The position numbers were made by a program, and so were the translations under genes. Under the pieces are notes generated by a model. It saw only the letters and a list, made by a program, of their open reading frames with translations. It was not told where the DNA came from and ran no database searches. A stretch of DNA of 64,000 nt, taken from contig NZ_JAJLMN010000001.1 in assembly GCF_021730615.1 (NCBI RefSeq), positions 1,116,001 to 1,180,000 on the forward strand, written 5' to 3'. Below, piece by piece: positions 46,330-56,152 of this stretch (positions within the stretch are counted from its first letter, which is position 1; every line of letters begins with the position of its first letter). The DNA comes from Lichenibacterium dinghuense. GTDB taxonomy: Bacteria; Pseudomonadota; Alphaproteobacteria; Rhizobiales; Beijerinckiaceae.

Positions 46330-47901
46330 ATGGCCGAATATTTTCCGCTTCTCGACCGCGCCGTTTCCGGCCTGACGGAGCCGACCGCCGAGGCCCGGCG
46401 GTCGATCTACGAGCGCGCCCGCACGGCGCTGATCGGCCAGCTCCGCCGCATGGACCCGCCCGTCCCCGAGGACGACATCGCGCGCGAAAGCGCCGCGCTC
46501 GACGAGGCCATCGCGCGCGTCGAGGCCCTGTTCCCCGACCATGGCGGGGAACGCGCGCCCGAAGCGCCGGCGATCGAGACCGCGCCGGCGGCGGCTCTGC
46601 CCCCTCCCCCGGCCACGCCGGCCCGCGTGCTGCCTCCGCCGCTGCCCGTCGGCGCCCCGCCGGTCGTGCCGCCGCCGTCCCGCGAGCGGCCGGTCCTCGG
46701 CCCCAGGCCGGCGCCCGGCGCCGGCGCGGCGCCCGCCGTCGCGCCCCCGCGCCTCGCCTCCGCGACCCGCCCGCCCCCGCCGGCGCGCGGCACGCGGCCC
46801 GTGATGGCCCTGCGCCCCGTGGCGCCGGTCCCCGCGCGCGACGAGGCGGCCCCGGCCGCGGAGGCCGCCGAAGCCAAGCCGTCCACCGAGCCGAAGCCGG
46901 CCGCCGAGGCCGCCCCCATCGGCCCGAAGGCGCCCGCCGCCGCTTCCGGCTTCGCCGCCGCGCTCGACGAGGCGGCCCGCGCCGACGGCGATGCCGCGCC
47001 TCCCCCGGCCGAGGCGGCGACCCCGCCCCGCTCCCGCGATTCTGGGGCACGCCCGCCCGCGCCCCGCCCGCGCGAAGGGCTCGGCTGGAGCCGGAAGGCG
47101 ATCGCGGCCGGGCTGGCCGGGGTCGTGCTGGTCTTTGGCGGCATGGGCGTCGCGGCCTACCGGCTGCGCGACCGGCCCGAGCAGGTCGTCGCGACGGCCG
47201 CGCCCGCGGCGGACGCGTCCGACCCGGCGGCGACGGCCGGCAAGACGGCAGAGCGCGCGCCGTCCGCCGACGCGGCCGACGCCGTGCCGACCTCCGGCGC
47301 GAGCGTGCCCGCCCCCGTCCCGCAGGGGCTCGACACGGCCAATACGGCGCCCTCGATCGCGGTGGCGCAGCGCGCCGCCCTGCTGGTCGACGCACCGGAG
47401 GACCCCCAGCGCGTCCGCACCTACGTGGGGACCGTCGTGTGGCATCTCGACAGCGTCAGCCCCGGCGGCGGCCAGCCGCTCGCCAGCGCCGTGAAGGCGG
47501 ACGTCGACATCCCCGACGCCAAGCTCAAGGTGACGATGCTGATGCAGAGGAACCCGGAGCCGCAGCTCCCCGCCTCGCACACGATCGAGTTCCACTTTCT
47601 GCCGCAGCCCGGCAACACGCTGGGCCCCGTGAAGCAGGTCAACGTGCCCGAGATGCGCCGCGACGACGACGCCCCGACCGGCGACCCGCTGGCCGGCGTG
47701 CCCGTGGCCATCACGGAGAACTACTTCCTCGTGGGGCTGACGCGCGGGGCCGCCGAGGCTCAGAACATCCGGCTGATCACGGAGCGCAACTGGTTCGACG
47801 TGTCGCTGCTGTTCAGCTCGGGCAAGCTCGGCAAGCTCACCTTCGAGAAGGGCGCCGGCGGCCAGCGCGTGATCGAGGACGCCCTGAAGGCCTGGAAGTG
47901 A
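46330..47901 (+). CDS. Conserved Pro/Ala-rich single-span protein, function unknown
   Basis: A 523-residue protein of a type I recognise only as conserved in Rhizobiales. The N-terminal ~75 residues form a helical domain (AEYFPLLDRAVSGLTEPTAE...RRSIYERARTALIGQLR). A 180-residue Pro/Ala/Glu linker follows, then one membrane helix (about residues 258-278, AIAAGLAGVVLVFGGMGVAAY). The C-terminal ~170 residues are an extracytoplasmic folded domain (RVRTYVGTVVWHLDS...NWFDVSLLFSSGKLGKLTFEKG). The start ATG lies 234 bases from divergent holA. The cytoplasmic head, stiff linker and periplasmic tail suggest a structural or sensing role; this is inference. Confidence 0.75.
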   Translation: MAEYFPLLDRAVSGLTEPTAEARRSIYERARTALIGQLRRMDPPVPEDDIARESAALDEAIARVEALFPDHGGERAPEAPAIETAPAAALPPPPATPARVLPPPLPVGAPPVVPPPSRERPVLGPRPAPGAGAAPAVAPPRLASATRPPPPARGTRPVMALRPVAPVPARDEAAPAAEAAEAKPSTEPKPAAEAAPIGPKAPAAASGFAAALDEAARADGDAAPPPAEAATPPRSRDSGARPPAPRPREGLGWSRKAIAAGLAGVVLVFGGMGVAAYRLRDRPEQVVATAAPAADASDPAATAGKTAERAPSADAADAVPTSGASVPAPVPQGLDTANTAPSIAVAQRAALLVDAPEDPQRVRTYVGTVVWHLDSVSPGGGQPLASAVKADVDIPDAKLKVTMLMQRNPEPQLPASHTIEFHFLPQPGNTLGPVKQVNVPEMRRDDDAPTGDPLAGVPVAITENYFLVGLTRGAAEAQNIRLITERNWFDVSLLFSSGKLGKLTFEKGAGGQRVIEDALKAWK

Positions 47902-48001
47902 GCCGCGGGGGCTGACGCGCCCGGGGTCCGGCGTCGGGACGGGCTTGCCCCGGCCCGCGGCTTGCACGACAAGGGGCCGCACGGCGCATCCGAGGAGTCC
48001 C

Positions 48002-48472
48002 ATGCCCACCTACACGGTCCACGTGCCGTCCGGCGTCGACGACGCGGCCGCGCGGGCGGACGCCACGGTCTTCGTGCGCGAGGGGTTCAGCTGGGGCGCC
48101 TTCCTGCTCGGCCCCCTGGCCCTGCTGTACCGTGGCCTGTGGCTCGGCACCCTGGTCTGGGCCGCCGCCGCGGCCGTCCTGTTCGCGGCCGCGGTGCTGG
48201 CCGGCCTCGGCTTCCTGCCCCGCCTGCTCCTCTACCTCGTGCTCGCCACCCTGGCCGGGCTCGAAGCCTGCGACGGGCGCCGGGCCGCCCTCGGCCGCGC
48301 GGGCTTCATCGGGGCCGCCCTGGTGTCGGCCCGCTCGCGCGGCGACGCGGAGCGGCTGTTCTTCGCCGGCGCGGCGCCCCTCGCCGAGCCCGTGCCCTCC
48401 CGCCCCGCGGCGCGCGCGGGCGGTCCCCGGCCGGTGATCGGCCTGTTCCCGCCTTCCGGAGGCCGCGCGTGA
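48002..48472 (+). CDS. DUF2628 domain-containing membrane protein
   Basis: A 156-residue small membrane protein. [25 protein letters not shown] (about residues 21-45) is the DUF2628 signature, followed by two hydrophobic helices. The C-terminus is Ala/Pro/Arg-rich. The ATG follows GAGGAG. Its stop overlaps the hisH GTG start, so it is probably translated with the his genes; the same link is common in Rhizobiales. Its function is not known. Confidence 0.85.
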   Translation: MPTYTVHVPSGVDDAAARADATVFVREGFSWGAFLLGPLALLYRGLWLGTLVWAAAAAVLFAAAVLAGLGFLPRLLLYLVLATLAGLEACDGRRAALGRAGFIGAALVSARSRGDAERLFFAGAAPLAEPVPSRPAARAGGPRPVIGLFPPSGGRA

Positions 48473-49122
48473 GCGACGTCGCCATCCTCGACTACGGCTC
48501 GGGCAACCTCGCCTCCGCGGCCAAGGCCTTCGAGCGCGCCGCGCGCGAGGCCGACCTCGACGTGGAGGTCGTCGTCACCTCCGATCCCGAGCGGGTGCGC
48601 CGCGCCGACCGGCTGGTGCTGCCCGGCGTCGGCGCCTTCGCGGACTGCCGCCGCGGCCTCGACGCCGTGCCGGGCCTCGTCGGTGCCCTCACCGACGCCG
48701 TGGTGCACGGCGGCCGGCCCTTCCTCGGCATCTGTGTCGGCATGCAGCTCATGGCGACCCGCGGCCTCGAACACGAGACCGCCTACGGGCTCGACTGGAT
48801 CCCCGGCGACGTGAGCGCGCTGGAGCCCTCCGACCCCGCGCTGAAGATCCCGCACATGGGCTGGAACACGCTGCGGGCGCGCTCCATCCACCCGCTGCTG
48901 GAGGACATCCCGACCGGCGACGGCGGCCTCCACGCCTATTTCGTGCACAGCTACGCGCTCAAGCCCGCGGCCGACAGCGACGTTCTGGCGGTGACCGACT
49001 ACGGCGGCCCCGTCACGGCCGTGGTGGCGCGCGACAACATGGCGGGCACCCAGTTCCATCCCGAGAAGAGCCAGGCCCTCGGCCTGAAGCTCCTCGGCAA
49101 CTTCCTCCGGTGGCAGCCTTGA
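48469..49122 (+). CDS. hisH: Imidazole glycerol phosphate synthase, glutamine amidotransferase subunit
   Basis: HisH releases ammonia from glutamine and channels it to HisF, which makes imidazole glycerol phosphate and AICAR in histidine synthesis. The 217-residue protein has the class I amidotransferase triad: nucleophile Cys89 in LGICVGMQ, and His/Glu in TQFHPEKSQ near residue 198. The oxyanion strand LPGVGAF and the family HMGWNTL segment are present. It starts with GTG in a GTGA overlap with DUF2628 and runs into hisA. Confidence 0.96.
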   Translation: MSDVAILDYGSGNLASAAKAFERAAREADLDVEVVVTSDPERVRRADRLVLPGVGAFADCRRGLDAVPGLVGALTDAVVHGGRPFLGICVGMQLMATRGLEHETAYGLDWIPGDVSALEPSDPALKIPHMGWNTLRARSIHPLLEDIPTGDGGLHAYFVHSYALKPAADSDVLAVTDYGGPVTAVVARDNMAGTQFHPEKSQALGLKLLGNFLRWQP

Positions 49123-49862
49123 TCCTTTTCCCCGCGATCGACCTCAAGGACGGCGAGTGCGTCCGCCTCGTCCACGGCGAGATGGGGTCGGCCACCGTGT
49201 TCAACCCCGACCCCGCCGCGCAGGCGGAGGCGTTCGAGCGCCAGGGCTTCGATTATCTCCACCTCGTCGACCTCGACGGCGCCTTCGCGGGGCGGCCGAA
49301 GAACGCCGAGGCCGTGGAAGGCATTCTCGACCGCGTGTCGCTGCCGGTGCAGCTCGGCGGCGGCATCCGCGACATCCGCACGGTGGACATGTGGCTGAAG
49401 CGCGGCGTCCGGCGCGTGATCCTCGGCACCGCGGCGGTGAAGGACCCCGGCTTCGTGCGCGAGGCCGCGCGGCTGTTCCCCGGCCAGGTCGCGGTGGGCA
49501 TCGACGCGCGCGACGGGCTCGTGGCGGTGGAAGGCTGGGCCAAGACCGTGAACCTGTCGGCCGTCGACCTCGGACGCCGCTTCGAGGACGCGGGAGTCGC
49601 CGCGATCGTGATGACCGATATCGGGCGCGACGGCGCCATGAAGGGGCTGAACCTCGCCGGCACGGTGGCGCTGGCCGAGGCGGTGCACCTGCCCGTCATC
49701 GCCTCCGGCGGCCTCGCCTCGCTGGCGGACGTGTCGCGGCTCCTCGAGCCCGACTGCGCCGTGCTGGCCGGCGCCGTGACGGGCCGCGCCCTCTACGACG
49801 GCCGCCTCGACCCCGCCGCCGCACTGGCGATGATCCGCGCGGCGCGGGACGCGGTCGCCTGA
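49119..49862 (+). CDS. hisA: Phosphoribosylformimino-AICAR ribotide isomerase HisA
   Basis: HisA isomerises ProFAR to PRFAR, the HisF substrate. The 247-residue TIM barrel begins [16 protein letters not shown] with the first catalytic Asp; the second is in [11 protein letters not shown]. Phosphate-binding glycines are in LGGGIRD and ASGGLASL. The start is uncertain: TTG at 49119 gives exactly the family's [10 protein letters not shown]-terminus and overlaps the hisH stop, while GTG at 49110 adds three residues. Its stop overlaps the hisF start (TGATG). Confidence 0.95.
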   Translation: MILFPAIDLKDGECVRLVHGEMGSATVFNPDPAAQAEAFERQGFDYLHLVDLDGAFAGRPKNAEAVEGILDRVSLPVQLGGGIRDIRTVDMWLKRGVRRVILGTAAVKDPGFVREAARLFPGQVAVGIDARDGLVAVEGWAKTVNLSAVDLGRRFEDAGVAAIVMTDIGRDGAMKGLNLAGTVALAEAVHLPVIASGGLASLADVSRLLEPDCAVLAGAVTGRALYDGRLDPAAALAMIRAARDAVA

Positions 49863-50638
49863 TGCTCAAGTCCCGCGTCATCCCCTGCCTCGACGTCAAG
49901 GACGGCCGCGTCGTCAAGGGCGTCAACTTCGTGGAGCTGCGCGACGCCGGCGATCCGGTCGAATGCGCGCTGGCCTACGACGCCGCGGGCGCCGACGAGC
50001 TGTGCTTCCTCGACATCACGGCCTCCTCGGAGGACCGCGGCATCCTGCTCGACGTGGTGCGCCGCACCGCGGAGGCCTGCTTCATGCCGCTCACGGTGGG
50101 GGGCGGCGTCCGCACGGTCGGCGACATCCGCACCCTGCTGCTCGCCGGGGCCGACAAGGCCTCGATCATGTCGGCGGCGGTGACGGACCGGAGCTTCGTG
50201 TCGCGCGCGGCGGAGAAGTTCGGCAGCCAGTGCGTCGTGGTGGCGGTGGACGCCAAGCGGGTCTCCGCGGACGGCGAGGCGCCCCGCTGGGAGGTGTTCA
50301 CCCACGGCGGGCGCCGGCCCACCGGCATCGACGCGGTCGCCTACGCGGCCGACGTGGCCGAGCGCGGCGCGGGCGAGATCCTGCTGACCTCCATGGACCG
50401 CGACGGCACGAAGGTCGGCTTCGACCTCGCCCTCACCCGCGCGGTGGCGGACGCCGTGACGGTGCCGGTGATCGCGTCCGGCGGCGTCGGCACGCTCGAC
50501 CACCTCGTCGAGGGGGTGCGGCACGGGGGCGCCAGCGCGGTGCTGGCGGCCTCGATCTTCCACTTCGGGCAGCACACGATCGGCGAAGCCAAGCGCTTCA
50601 TGGCCGAGGCGGGTCTCCCCGTGAGGCTCGACGGATGA
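49862..50638 (+). CDS. hisF: Imidazole glycerol phosphate synthase, cyclase subunit
   Basis: HisF is the (beta/alpha)8 cyclase that uses ammonia from HisH to turn PRFAR into imidazole glycerol phosphate and AICAR. The 258-residue protein opens with [19 protein letters not shown], holding the first catalytic Asp; the second is in [20 protein letters not shown] and IASGGVGT bind the phosphates. Its stop overlaps the hisE ATG by four bases. The hisB, hisI and other his genes are not in the window. Confidence 0.97.
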   Translation: MLKSRVIPCLDVKDGRVVKGVNFVELRDAGDPVECALAYDAAGADELCFLDITASSEDRGILLDVVRRTAEACFMPLTVGGGVRTVGDIRTLLLAGADKASIMSAAVTDRSFVSRAAEKFGSQCVVVAVDAKRVSADGEAPRWEVFTHGGRRPTGIDAVAYAADVAERGAGEILLTSMDRDGTKVGFDLALTRAVADAVTVPVIASGGVGTLDHLVEGVRHGGASAVLAASIFHFGQHTIGEAKRFMAEAGLPVRLDG

Positions 50639-50994
50639 GCATCACCACGACGTCGACCGGCGGGGGCGACCGCCTCTTCACGCTCGGCGAGCTCGAGCGG
50701 CTGATCGCCGAGCGCGGCCACGCCATGGCGGACAAGTCCTACACGCGCTCGCTGCTCGACGCGGGCGTGCCGCGCATCGCCAAGAAGTTCGGCGAAGAGG
50801 CCGTCGAGGCCGTCATCGCCGCGGTGGAAAAGGACAAGCCCGCCCTCCTTTCCGAGGCGGCGGATGTGATCTACCATCTGTTGGTGCTGCTGCACGCCTC
50901 GAACCTGTCCCTGGATCAGGTGGTTGGAGAACTGGGGCGGCGCACGCGCCAATCGGGGCACGAGGAGAAAGCCTCGCGGCCTCAACAGACCTGA
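50635..50994 (+). CDS. hisE: Phosphoribosyl-ATP pyrophosphatase
   Basis: HisE removes pyrophosphate from phosphoribosyl-ATP, the second step of histidine synthesis. The 119-residue all-alpha protein has the MazG-like metal-binding pattern: [30 protein letters not shown] and [14 protein letters not shown], with the E-x-x-E and E-x-x-D acidic residues. It starts with ATG overlapping the hisF stop and lies 8 bases before coaA, so the two may share a transcript. Confidence 0.96.
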   Translation: MSITTTSTGGGDRLFTLGELERLIAERGHAMADKSYTRSLLDAGVPRIAKKFGEEAVEAVIAAVEKDKPALLSEAADVIYHLLVLLHASNLSLDQVVGELGRRTRQSGHEEKASRPQQT

Positions 50995-51002
50995 GCTCCG
51001 CG

Positions 51003-51995
51003 ATGCTCGACCTGTCCACCTCCGCGCATCCCGTCGACGACGGCTTCCCGGAGACGGGGTTGGCGGGCTCGCCCTATCACCACTTCACGCGGGACGCCTG
51101 GGCGGCCCTGCGCGCCGACACGCCGCTGACCCTCACGGTCGACGACCTGCGCAAGCTCCGCGCCACCAACGACCCGATCTCGATCGACGAGGTCGTGGCC
51201 ATCTACCTGCCGCTGTCGCGGCTCCTGGCGCTCTACGTCGCCGCCACGCAGGGTCTGTTCAAGGCCACGCAGCGCTTCCTCGGCGCGGGCGACGGCAAGG
51301 TGCCCTACATCATCGGCGTGGCCGGCTCGGTCGCGGTCGGCAAGTCCACGACCGCGCGCGTCCTCAAGGCGCTGATGTCGCGCTGGCCCAACACGCCGAA
51401 GGTCGAGCTCGTCACCACGGACGGCTTCCTGCACCCCAACCGGGCCCTGCAGGAGCTCGGACTCATGGAGCGCAAAGGATTCCCGGAGTCCTTCAACGGC
51501 TCGGCGCTGATCCACTTCCTGTCGGACGTGAAGGCCGGCAAGCGCAACGTGGCGGCGCCGGTCTATTCCCACCTCACCTACGACGTGCTGCCCGACGAGG
51601 TCGTGCTGGTGGACCGGCCCGACATCCTCATCGTCGAGGGGCTGAACGTGCTGATGCCGAACCGGCAGGCGCGGGACGGGCGCGACGTGCCCTTCGTGTC
51701 GGACTTCTTCGATTTCTCGATCTACCTCGACGCCGGCGAGGACCTGCTCGAGGACTGGTACGTGTCTCGCTTCATGAGCCTGCGCGAGACGGCCTTCCGG
51801 GACCCGCTGAGCTACTTCTGCCGCTTCGCCGACATCGGCGCCGCGGAGGCCGAGGCCACGGCGCGCGGGATCTGGACGCGCATCAACCTGAAGAACCTCG
51901 TCGAGAACGTGCGGCCGACCCGCGCGCGGGCCAGCCTGATCCTGCGCAAGGGGGCGAGCCACGGGATCGAGCGGGTGGCGCTGCGCAAGCTGTAG
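51003..51995 (+). CDS. coaA: Pantothenate kinase, type I
   Basis: CoaA phosphorylates pantothenate with ATP, the first and controlling step of coenzyme A synthesis. The 330-residue protein has the P-loop [12 protein letters not shown] (about 105-116), TTDGFLHPN with the catalytic Asp, the pantothenate-binding KGFPESFN and [10 protein letters not shown] segments, and IVEGLNVL. The C-terminal RANLILRKG-type end is present as [15 protein letters not shown]. It follows hisE after 8 bases, an arrangement seen in other Rhizobiales. Confidence 0.96.
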   Translation: MLDLSTSAHPVDDGFPETGLAGSPYHHFTRDAWAALRADTPLTLTVDDLRKLRATNDPISIDEVVAIYLPLSRLLALYVAATQGLFKATQRFLGAGDGKVPYIIGVAGSVAVGKSTTARVLKALMSRWPNTPKVELVTTDGFLHPNRALQELGLMERKGFPESFNGSALIHFLSDVKAGKRNVAAPVYSHLTYDVLPDEVVLVDRPDILIVEGLNVLMPNRQARDGRDVPFVSDFFDFSIYLDAGEDLLEDWYVSRFMSLRETAFRDPLSYFCRFADIGAAEAEATARGIWTRINLKNLVENVRPTRARASLILRKGASHGIERVALRKL

Positions 51996-52123
51996 AATCG
52001 TTCGAGGCCCCCCCAAACGGGTGATGACGGGCCCGAACACCAGCCGGAGATTGCGGCCTGAACGCGCCCGACGGCGACGGTTCCGTCCCGCGGAGAGCGC
52101 CGTTCGAGCCGGAGATCTTCGCC

Positions 52124-53809
52124 ATGGCCGATCCCGTCACGTCCAAACCCGCCAACGCCGCCCCGACGGCCCCCTCGCAGGCCCCCAGCGCCGCGACGCC
52201 GGAAGCCGACATCAAGCCCGCAGGCCCGCTCGCGAAGCCGGCCGCGCCAGCGCCGACCCTCCACATCGACGCGCCGCCCCCCATGCCCATACGCCCGCAC
52301 GGGACGGGCGTGCGCGGGCTCACTCTGTCCCGCGGCTCCCAACTGTTCGAGGGACGGTTCGGGCGCATGTTCCGAGCCTTGCCTCCGGCCGATTTCGGCG
52401 ACACGGACGAGCAGACCGGCAAAGCGCTCCAGGATCTCGCGACGGCCATGGTGGGCAACGATCCGCCGAAGGACGGGCCGGATGCGGAAGAAAGCGGCAT
52501 CCCGGCCGTCTATACCTATTTCGGCCAGTTCATCGATCATGACCTGACCTTCGATCCGTCGAGCAGCCTCCAGAAGCAGAGCGATCCGGAGGCGCTGGTC
52601 GACTTTCGCACGCCGCGCTTCGACCTCGACAACATCTATGGGAGGGGAAAGGACGACGATCCCTACTTCTACGACAAGGATGGGAGGTTCCTGCTGGGCC
52701 AGCCCCTGTCGGGCGCGAAGGCCAACCCGAAGGCCCGCGACCTTCCCCGAAGCCAGGACGATCCCGCCCGCGCCGTCATCGGCGATCCCCGCAACGACGA
52801 GAACACCATCGTCTCGCAGTTGCAGGGGCTGTTCCACCGCTTCCACAACGCCGTCTTCGCCGACCTCGCGCCGCAGGGCTACTCGTTCGAGGAGATCCAA
52901 CGCGAGGTCCGCTGGCATTACCAATGGGTCGTGATCAACGATTTCCTGCCGACCCTCGTGCAGCCGGACGTGCTCGCTGCGGTGTTGCCCCATGTCGCCA
53001 AGAAGACGGACATCCTCCGGGACAAGCCGACCCTGGCGTTCTATCGCGCCAAGCGCGACGCCTTCATGCCCCTGGAATTCTCGGTCGCGGCCTATCGGTT
53101 CGGTCATTCCATGGTCCGGCCCGGCTACCGCCTGAGCGAGACCGTGGGCGTGCAACCCGTCTTCACCTCCGGAGGCAGCGGATTGACGGGCTTCCGGGCC
53201 TTCCCGAAGAATTGGGCGATCGACTGGGCCCTGTTCGCCGACGTGGAACCCCGTGACTCGCAGTCCACGCAGCGGACCCAGCTCGCCTACCGCATCGACA
53301 CGTCGCTCGTCGGGCCGCTCGGCGCGCTGCCGGACAGCGTCGGGGCCAACCCGAACTCGCTCGCGCTGCGCAACCTGCTGCGGGGCTGGCGCCTGCGCCT
53401 GCCGAGCGGCCAGGACGTCGCACGCGCCATGGGGGTCCCCGTCCTGCGCGACGAGGAGATCCTGATCGGCAAGTTCACGCTCGACCGAGGCGACATCGAC
53501 GCCCAGAAGCCCATCACGACCTTCGGCAAGGTCTTCGCGGACAACTGCCCGCTCTGGGTCTACGTGCTGGCCGAGACCCGGCTGCCGGCCATGATCGACG
53601 TGACGCTCCAGGCCGCCGACAGACTGCTGACCATCAAGACACCCAAGCTCGGGCCGGTGGGGGGCCGGATCGTCGCGGAAACCTTCGCCGGCATCATGCT
53701 GGCGGATTCGAGCAGCTACCTGTCCCAGTTCCCCTTGTGGAAGCCGCGCTACGGCAAGGATGGGATCTTCCGGCTGAGAGACCTGATCGCCAAGGCCCTC
53801 GCGGCCTGA
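52124..53809 (+). CDS. Animal-type haem peroxidase
   Basis: A 561-residue member of the peroxidase-cyclooxygenase (animal haem peroxidase) superfamily. All main haem-site residues align with myeloperoxidase: GQFIDHDLTFD gives the ester-linking Asp138, distal His139 and calcium-binding Asp140; GDPRNDENTIV gives catalytic Arg223 and ester-linking Glu226; and AYRFGHSMVRPG gives proximal His328. The first ~60 residues are a Pro/Ala-rich tail with no signal peptide, and no type I secretion repeats are seen. It would oxidise halides or organic donors with hydrogen peroxide; location and substrate are unknown. It stands alone, 128 bases after coaA. Confidence 0.92.
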   Translation: MADPVTSKPANAAPTAPSQAPSAATPEADIKPAGPLAKPAAPAPTLHIDAPPPMPIRPHGTGVRGLTLSRGSQLFEGRFGRMFRALPPADFGDTDEQTGKALQDLATAMVGNDPPKDGPDAEESGIPAVYTYFGQFIDHDLTFDPSSSLQKQSDPEALVDFRTPRFDLDNIYGRGKDDDPYFYDKDGRFLLGQPLSGAKANPKARDLPRSQDDPARAVIGDPRNDENTIVSQLQGLFHRFHNAVFADLAPQGYSFEEIQREVRWHYQWVVINDFLPTLVQPDVLAAVLPHVAKKTDILRDKPTLAFYRAKRDAFMPLEFSVAAYRFGHSMVRPGYRLSETVGVQPVFTSGGSGLTGFRAFPKNWAIDWALFADVEPRDSQSTQRTQLAYRIDTSLVGPLGALPDSVGANPNSLALRNLLRGWRLRLPSGQDVARAMGVPVLRDEEILIGKFTLDRGDIDAQKPITTFGKVFADNCPLWVYVLAETRLPAMIDVTLQAADRLLTIKTPKLGPVGGRIVAETFAGIMLADSSSYLSQFPLWKPRYGKDGIFRLRDLIAKALAA

Positions 53810-53919
53810 AGCCGGGGCCGCCGCGACGGCCCGGCGACGCCTTGCCCGGCACCCGCGACGCGCCTATGACGGCTCGCCGCGCCATTCCCGGTCGCGGCGG
53901 CGCGCGACGGAGCGGCGGG

Positions 53920-54117
53920 ATGGCATCGGCCGGAGGTGACGCCGGGAGCGGGCGGCCGCCCGCACCCACGTCGGATCGCCCGAAGCCCGACCGCCGCGCC
54001 GAGGCCCTGCGCGCGAATCTCAAGCGCCGCAAGGCCCAGACCAGGGCGCGGGATCAGGCTCGGCACGACGACCCGGAGGTCTCTTCGGAGGCGGACGTCC
54101 CGAGCCGCGACAGCTGA
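53920..54117 (+). CDS. Small Lys/Arg-rich conserved protein upstream of murA
   Basis: A 65-residue protein whose core RRAEALRANLKRRKAQTRARD is strongly basic and helical. A short protein with this LRANLKRRKAQ motif is commonly found just before murA in Rhizobiales. The ATG at 53920 follows a GGAGCGG site; the frame is open further upstream but that part overlaps the peroxidase gene. The function is unknown; a nucleic-acid or ribosome contact would suit the charge but is inference. It lies 54 bases before murA. Confidence 0.7.
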   Translation: MASAGGDAGSGRPPAPTSDRPKPDRRAEALRANLKRRKAQTRARDQARHDDPEVSSEADVPSRDS

Positions 54118-54171
54118 ACCATCCGACAGGAGGGGCCGCGCCGGACCGCGCCGCCCGAGGAGCGAGCACAC

Positions 54172-55470
54172 ATGGACCGCATTCGCGTCGTCGGCGGGCG
54201 ACCCCTCAACGGCACCATCCGCATCTCGGGCGCCAAGAACGCGGCGCTGCCGCTGATGATCGCGAGCCTGCTCACCGACGAGGCGCTGACGCTGGAGAAC
54301 GTGCCGCGCCTGGCGGACGTCAACATGCTGGTGCGTATCCTCGGCAACCACGGCGTCGACTACACGCTCAAGGGCAAACGCCCCGGCGAGGAGATCCAGT
54401 CGGGCCAGACCGTGGACCTGCGCGCCGAGCGCATCGTCGACACGACCGCGCCCTACGACCTCGTGTCCCGGATGCGCGCGTCCTTCTGGGTGATCGCGCC
54501 GCTGCTCGCCCGCATGGGCGAGTGCCGGGTGTCGCTGCCTGGAGGCTGCGCCATCGGAACGCGCCCGGTCGACTTCCTGCTGATGGCGCTGGAGCGGCTC
54601 GGCGCCACCATCGGCATCGAGAACGGCTACGCGATCGCGCGCGCCCCGAGCGGGGGCCTGCGCGGCGCCGAGATCAGCTTCCCCAAGGTGACGGTGGGCG
54701 GCACCCACACGGCGCTGATGGCGGCCGCGCTGGCGGACGGGCGCACGACCGTGCTCAACGCCGCCCGCGAGCCCGAGATCGTCGACCTCGCCGACTGCTT
54801 GAACAAGATGGGCGCCCGGATCACCGGCGCCGGCACCTCGACGATCGAGATCCAGGGCGTGGCCAGGCTCCACGGCGCCCGCCACGCCGTGCTGCCGGAC
54901 CGCATCGAGGCCGGCACCTACGCCATGGCGGTGGCCATGACGGGCGGCGACGTGCTGCTGGAGGGCGCGCGCGCCGACCTGCTCTGCGGCGCCACCGAGG
55001 CGCTGGAACAGGCGGGCGCGAAGCTCGACGGCTCCGCCGAGGGCCTCCGGGTGCGCCGCAACGGCAACGGCATCCGCCCCGTGGACATCTCGACCGCGCC
55101 ATTCCCGGGCTTCCCGACCGACCTCCAGGCGCAGTTCATGGCGCTGATGACGCGGGCCTCCGGCTCGTCGCGCATCACCGAGACGATCTTCGAGAACCGC
55201 TTCATGCACGTCGGCGAGCTGTCGCGCTTCGGCGCCAAGATCCGGCTCGACGGCGACGCCGCCATCGTGGACGGCGTGCCGAAGCTGCAGGGCGCGCCCG
55301 TGATGGCGACGGACCTGCGCGCTTCCGTGTCGCTCGTCATCGCGGCGCTGGCGGCCGAGGGCGAGACCACGGTCAACCGCGTCTACCACCTCGACCGCGG
55401 CTTCGAGCACCTGGAGCACAAGCTCGGCCAGTGCGGCGCGATCGTGGAGCGCATCTCCGGCCACGGCTGA
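54172..55470 (+). CDS. murA: UDP-N-acetylglucosamine 1-carboxyvinyltransferase
   Basis: MurA transfers enolpyruvate from PEP to UDP-GlcNAc, the first committed step of peptidoglycan synthesis. The 432-residue protein has the opening [10 protein letters not shown] with Lys22 and Asn23, the catalytic Cys126 in [12 protein letters not shown] (the residue targeted by fosfomycin in sensitive enzymes), and the closing [16 protein letters not shown] segment with the C-terminal [16 protein letters not shown]. It is full length with a cysteine, so the enzyme should not be intrinsically fosfomycin-blind. Confidence 0.97.
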   Translation: MDRIRVVGGRPLNGTIRISGAKNAALPLMIASLLTDEALTLENVPRLADVNMLVRILGNHGVDYTLKGKRPGEEIQSGQTVDLRAERIVDTTAPYDLVSRMRASFWVIAPLLARMGECRVSLPGGCAIGTRPVDFLLMALERLGATIGIENGYAIARAPSGGLRGAEISFPKVTVGGTHTALMAAALADGRTTVLNAAREPEIVDLADCLNKMGARITGAGTSTIEIQGVARLHGARHAVLPDRIEAGTYAMAVAMTGGDVLLEGARADLLCGATEALEQAGAKLDGSAEGLRVRRNGNGIRPVDISTAPFPGFPTDLQAQFMALMTRASGSSRITETIFENRFMHVGELSRFGAKIRLDGDAAIVDGVPKLQGAPVMATDLRASVSLVIAALAAEGETTVNRVYHLDRGFEHLEHKLGQCGAIVERISGHG

Positions 55471-55698
55471 CCGGACTCATCGCCGGCCGGTCCGCGGGGC
55501 CCGCGCGGCGCACGGGCGGGGCCGACGCCCCCATCGGTGGCATGCGAACCATCGCGTCCACCGCCGGTCAACGACGTCGGACGACATAACGGAACTGTGA
55601 TGGCTTCCGGGGCCGAGCCGGCTTGTGCGGCGTCGCCGGCGTGTCATGCTCCCGTCGTCGCGCCGTCACGTCGCGCGATCGAACATTCGGAGTTCAGG

Positions 55699-55863
55699 AT
55701 GTCCTTGCAGGGCCATATCGCTGAATTGAGCCGTCGACACCAGACCATCGACAAGCAACTCGAGGCGGAGAAGGCCCACCCGGCCTGCGACCCCGTCAGG
55801 TTGAGCGAGCTCAAGCGCAAGAAGCTGCTGCTCAAGGACGAAATGGCCAAGCTCAAGCACTGA
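55699..55863 (+). CDS. DUF465 (YdcH-like) small protein
   Basis: A 54-residue helical protein, HIAELSRRHQTIDKQLEAEK followed by SELKRKKLLLKDEMAKLK, matching the DUF465/YdcH family of short coiled-coil proteins. The ATG at 55699 has GGAG upstream. Its function is unknown although it is very common in proteobacteria. An intrinsic terminator lies 35 bases after the stop. The 228 bases between murA and this gene hold nothing I can name. Confidence 0.88.
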   Translation: MSLQGHIAELSRRHQTIDKQLEAEKAHPACDPVRLSELKRKKLLLKDEMAKLKH

Positions 55864-55897
55864 GGCGGCCGTCCCACAATCATCGACAGGACTTCGC

Positions 55898-55929
55898 GGC
55901 GCGGGACCGGACAGGTTCCGCGCCTTTTT
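55898..55929 (+). terminator. Intrinsic terminator after the DUF465 gene
   Basis: An 11-bp stem (55898-55908 with 55914-55924, one G-T pair) with a 5-base loop is followed at once by TTTTT (55925-55929). This is the cleanest Rho-independent terminator in the window. Confidence 0.85.
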
Positions 55930-56152
55930 CACGCATGGCCGCCCTGTCGTCGCACCGGCGGATCGTTCCGCGAATCCGCGGCGTTGGAGCCCGAGACGAT
56001 CGACACGGGGCGCGGGGCATTAATTCTTCGCCATCTCGCGGTTCGGTCCTAGGGGTGCCGCCGCCGAGCCGCTATAAGACGGGGTTGGCGAGCGAGCTCC
56101 GAGGGGCGCTTGCCGGGGTCCGCCGCTTCGCGGGCTCCAGAAGGAGAACACC

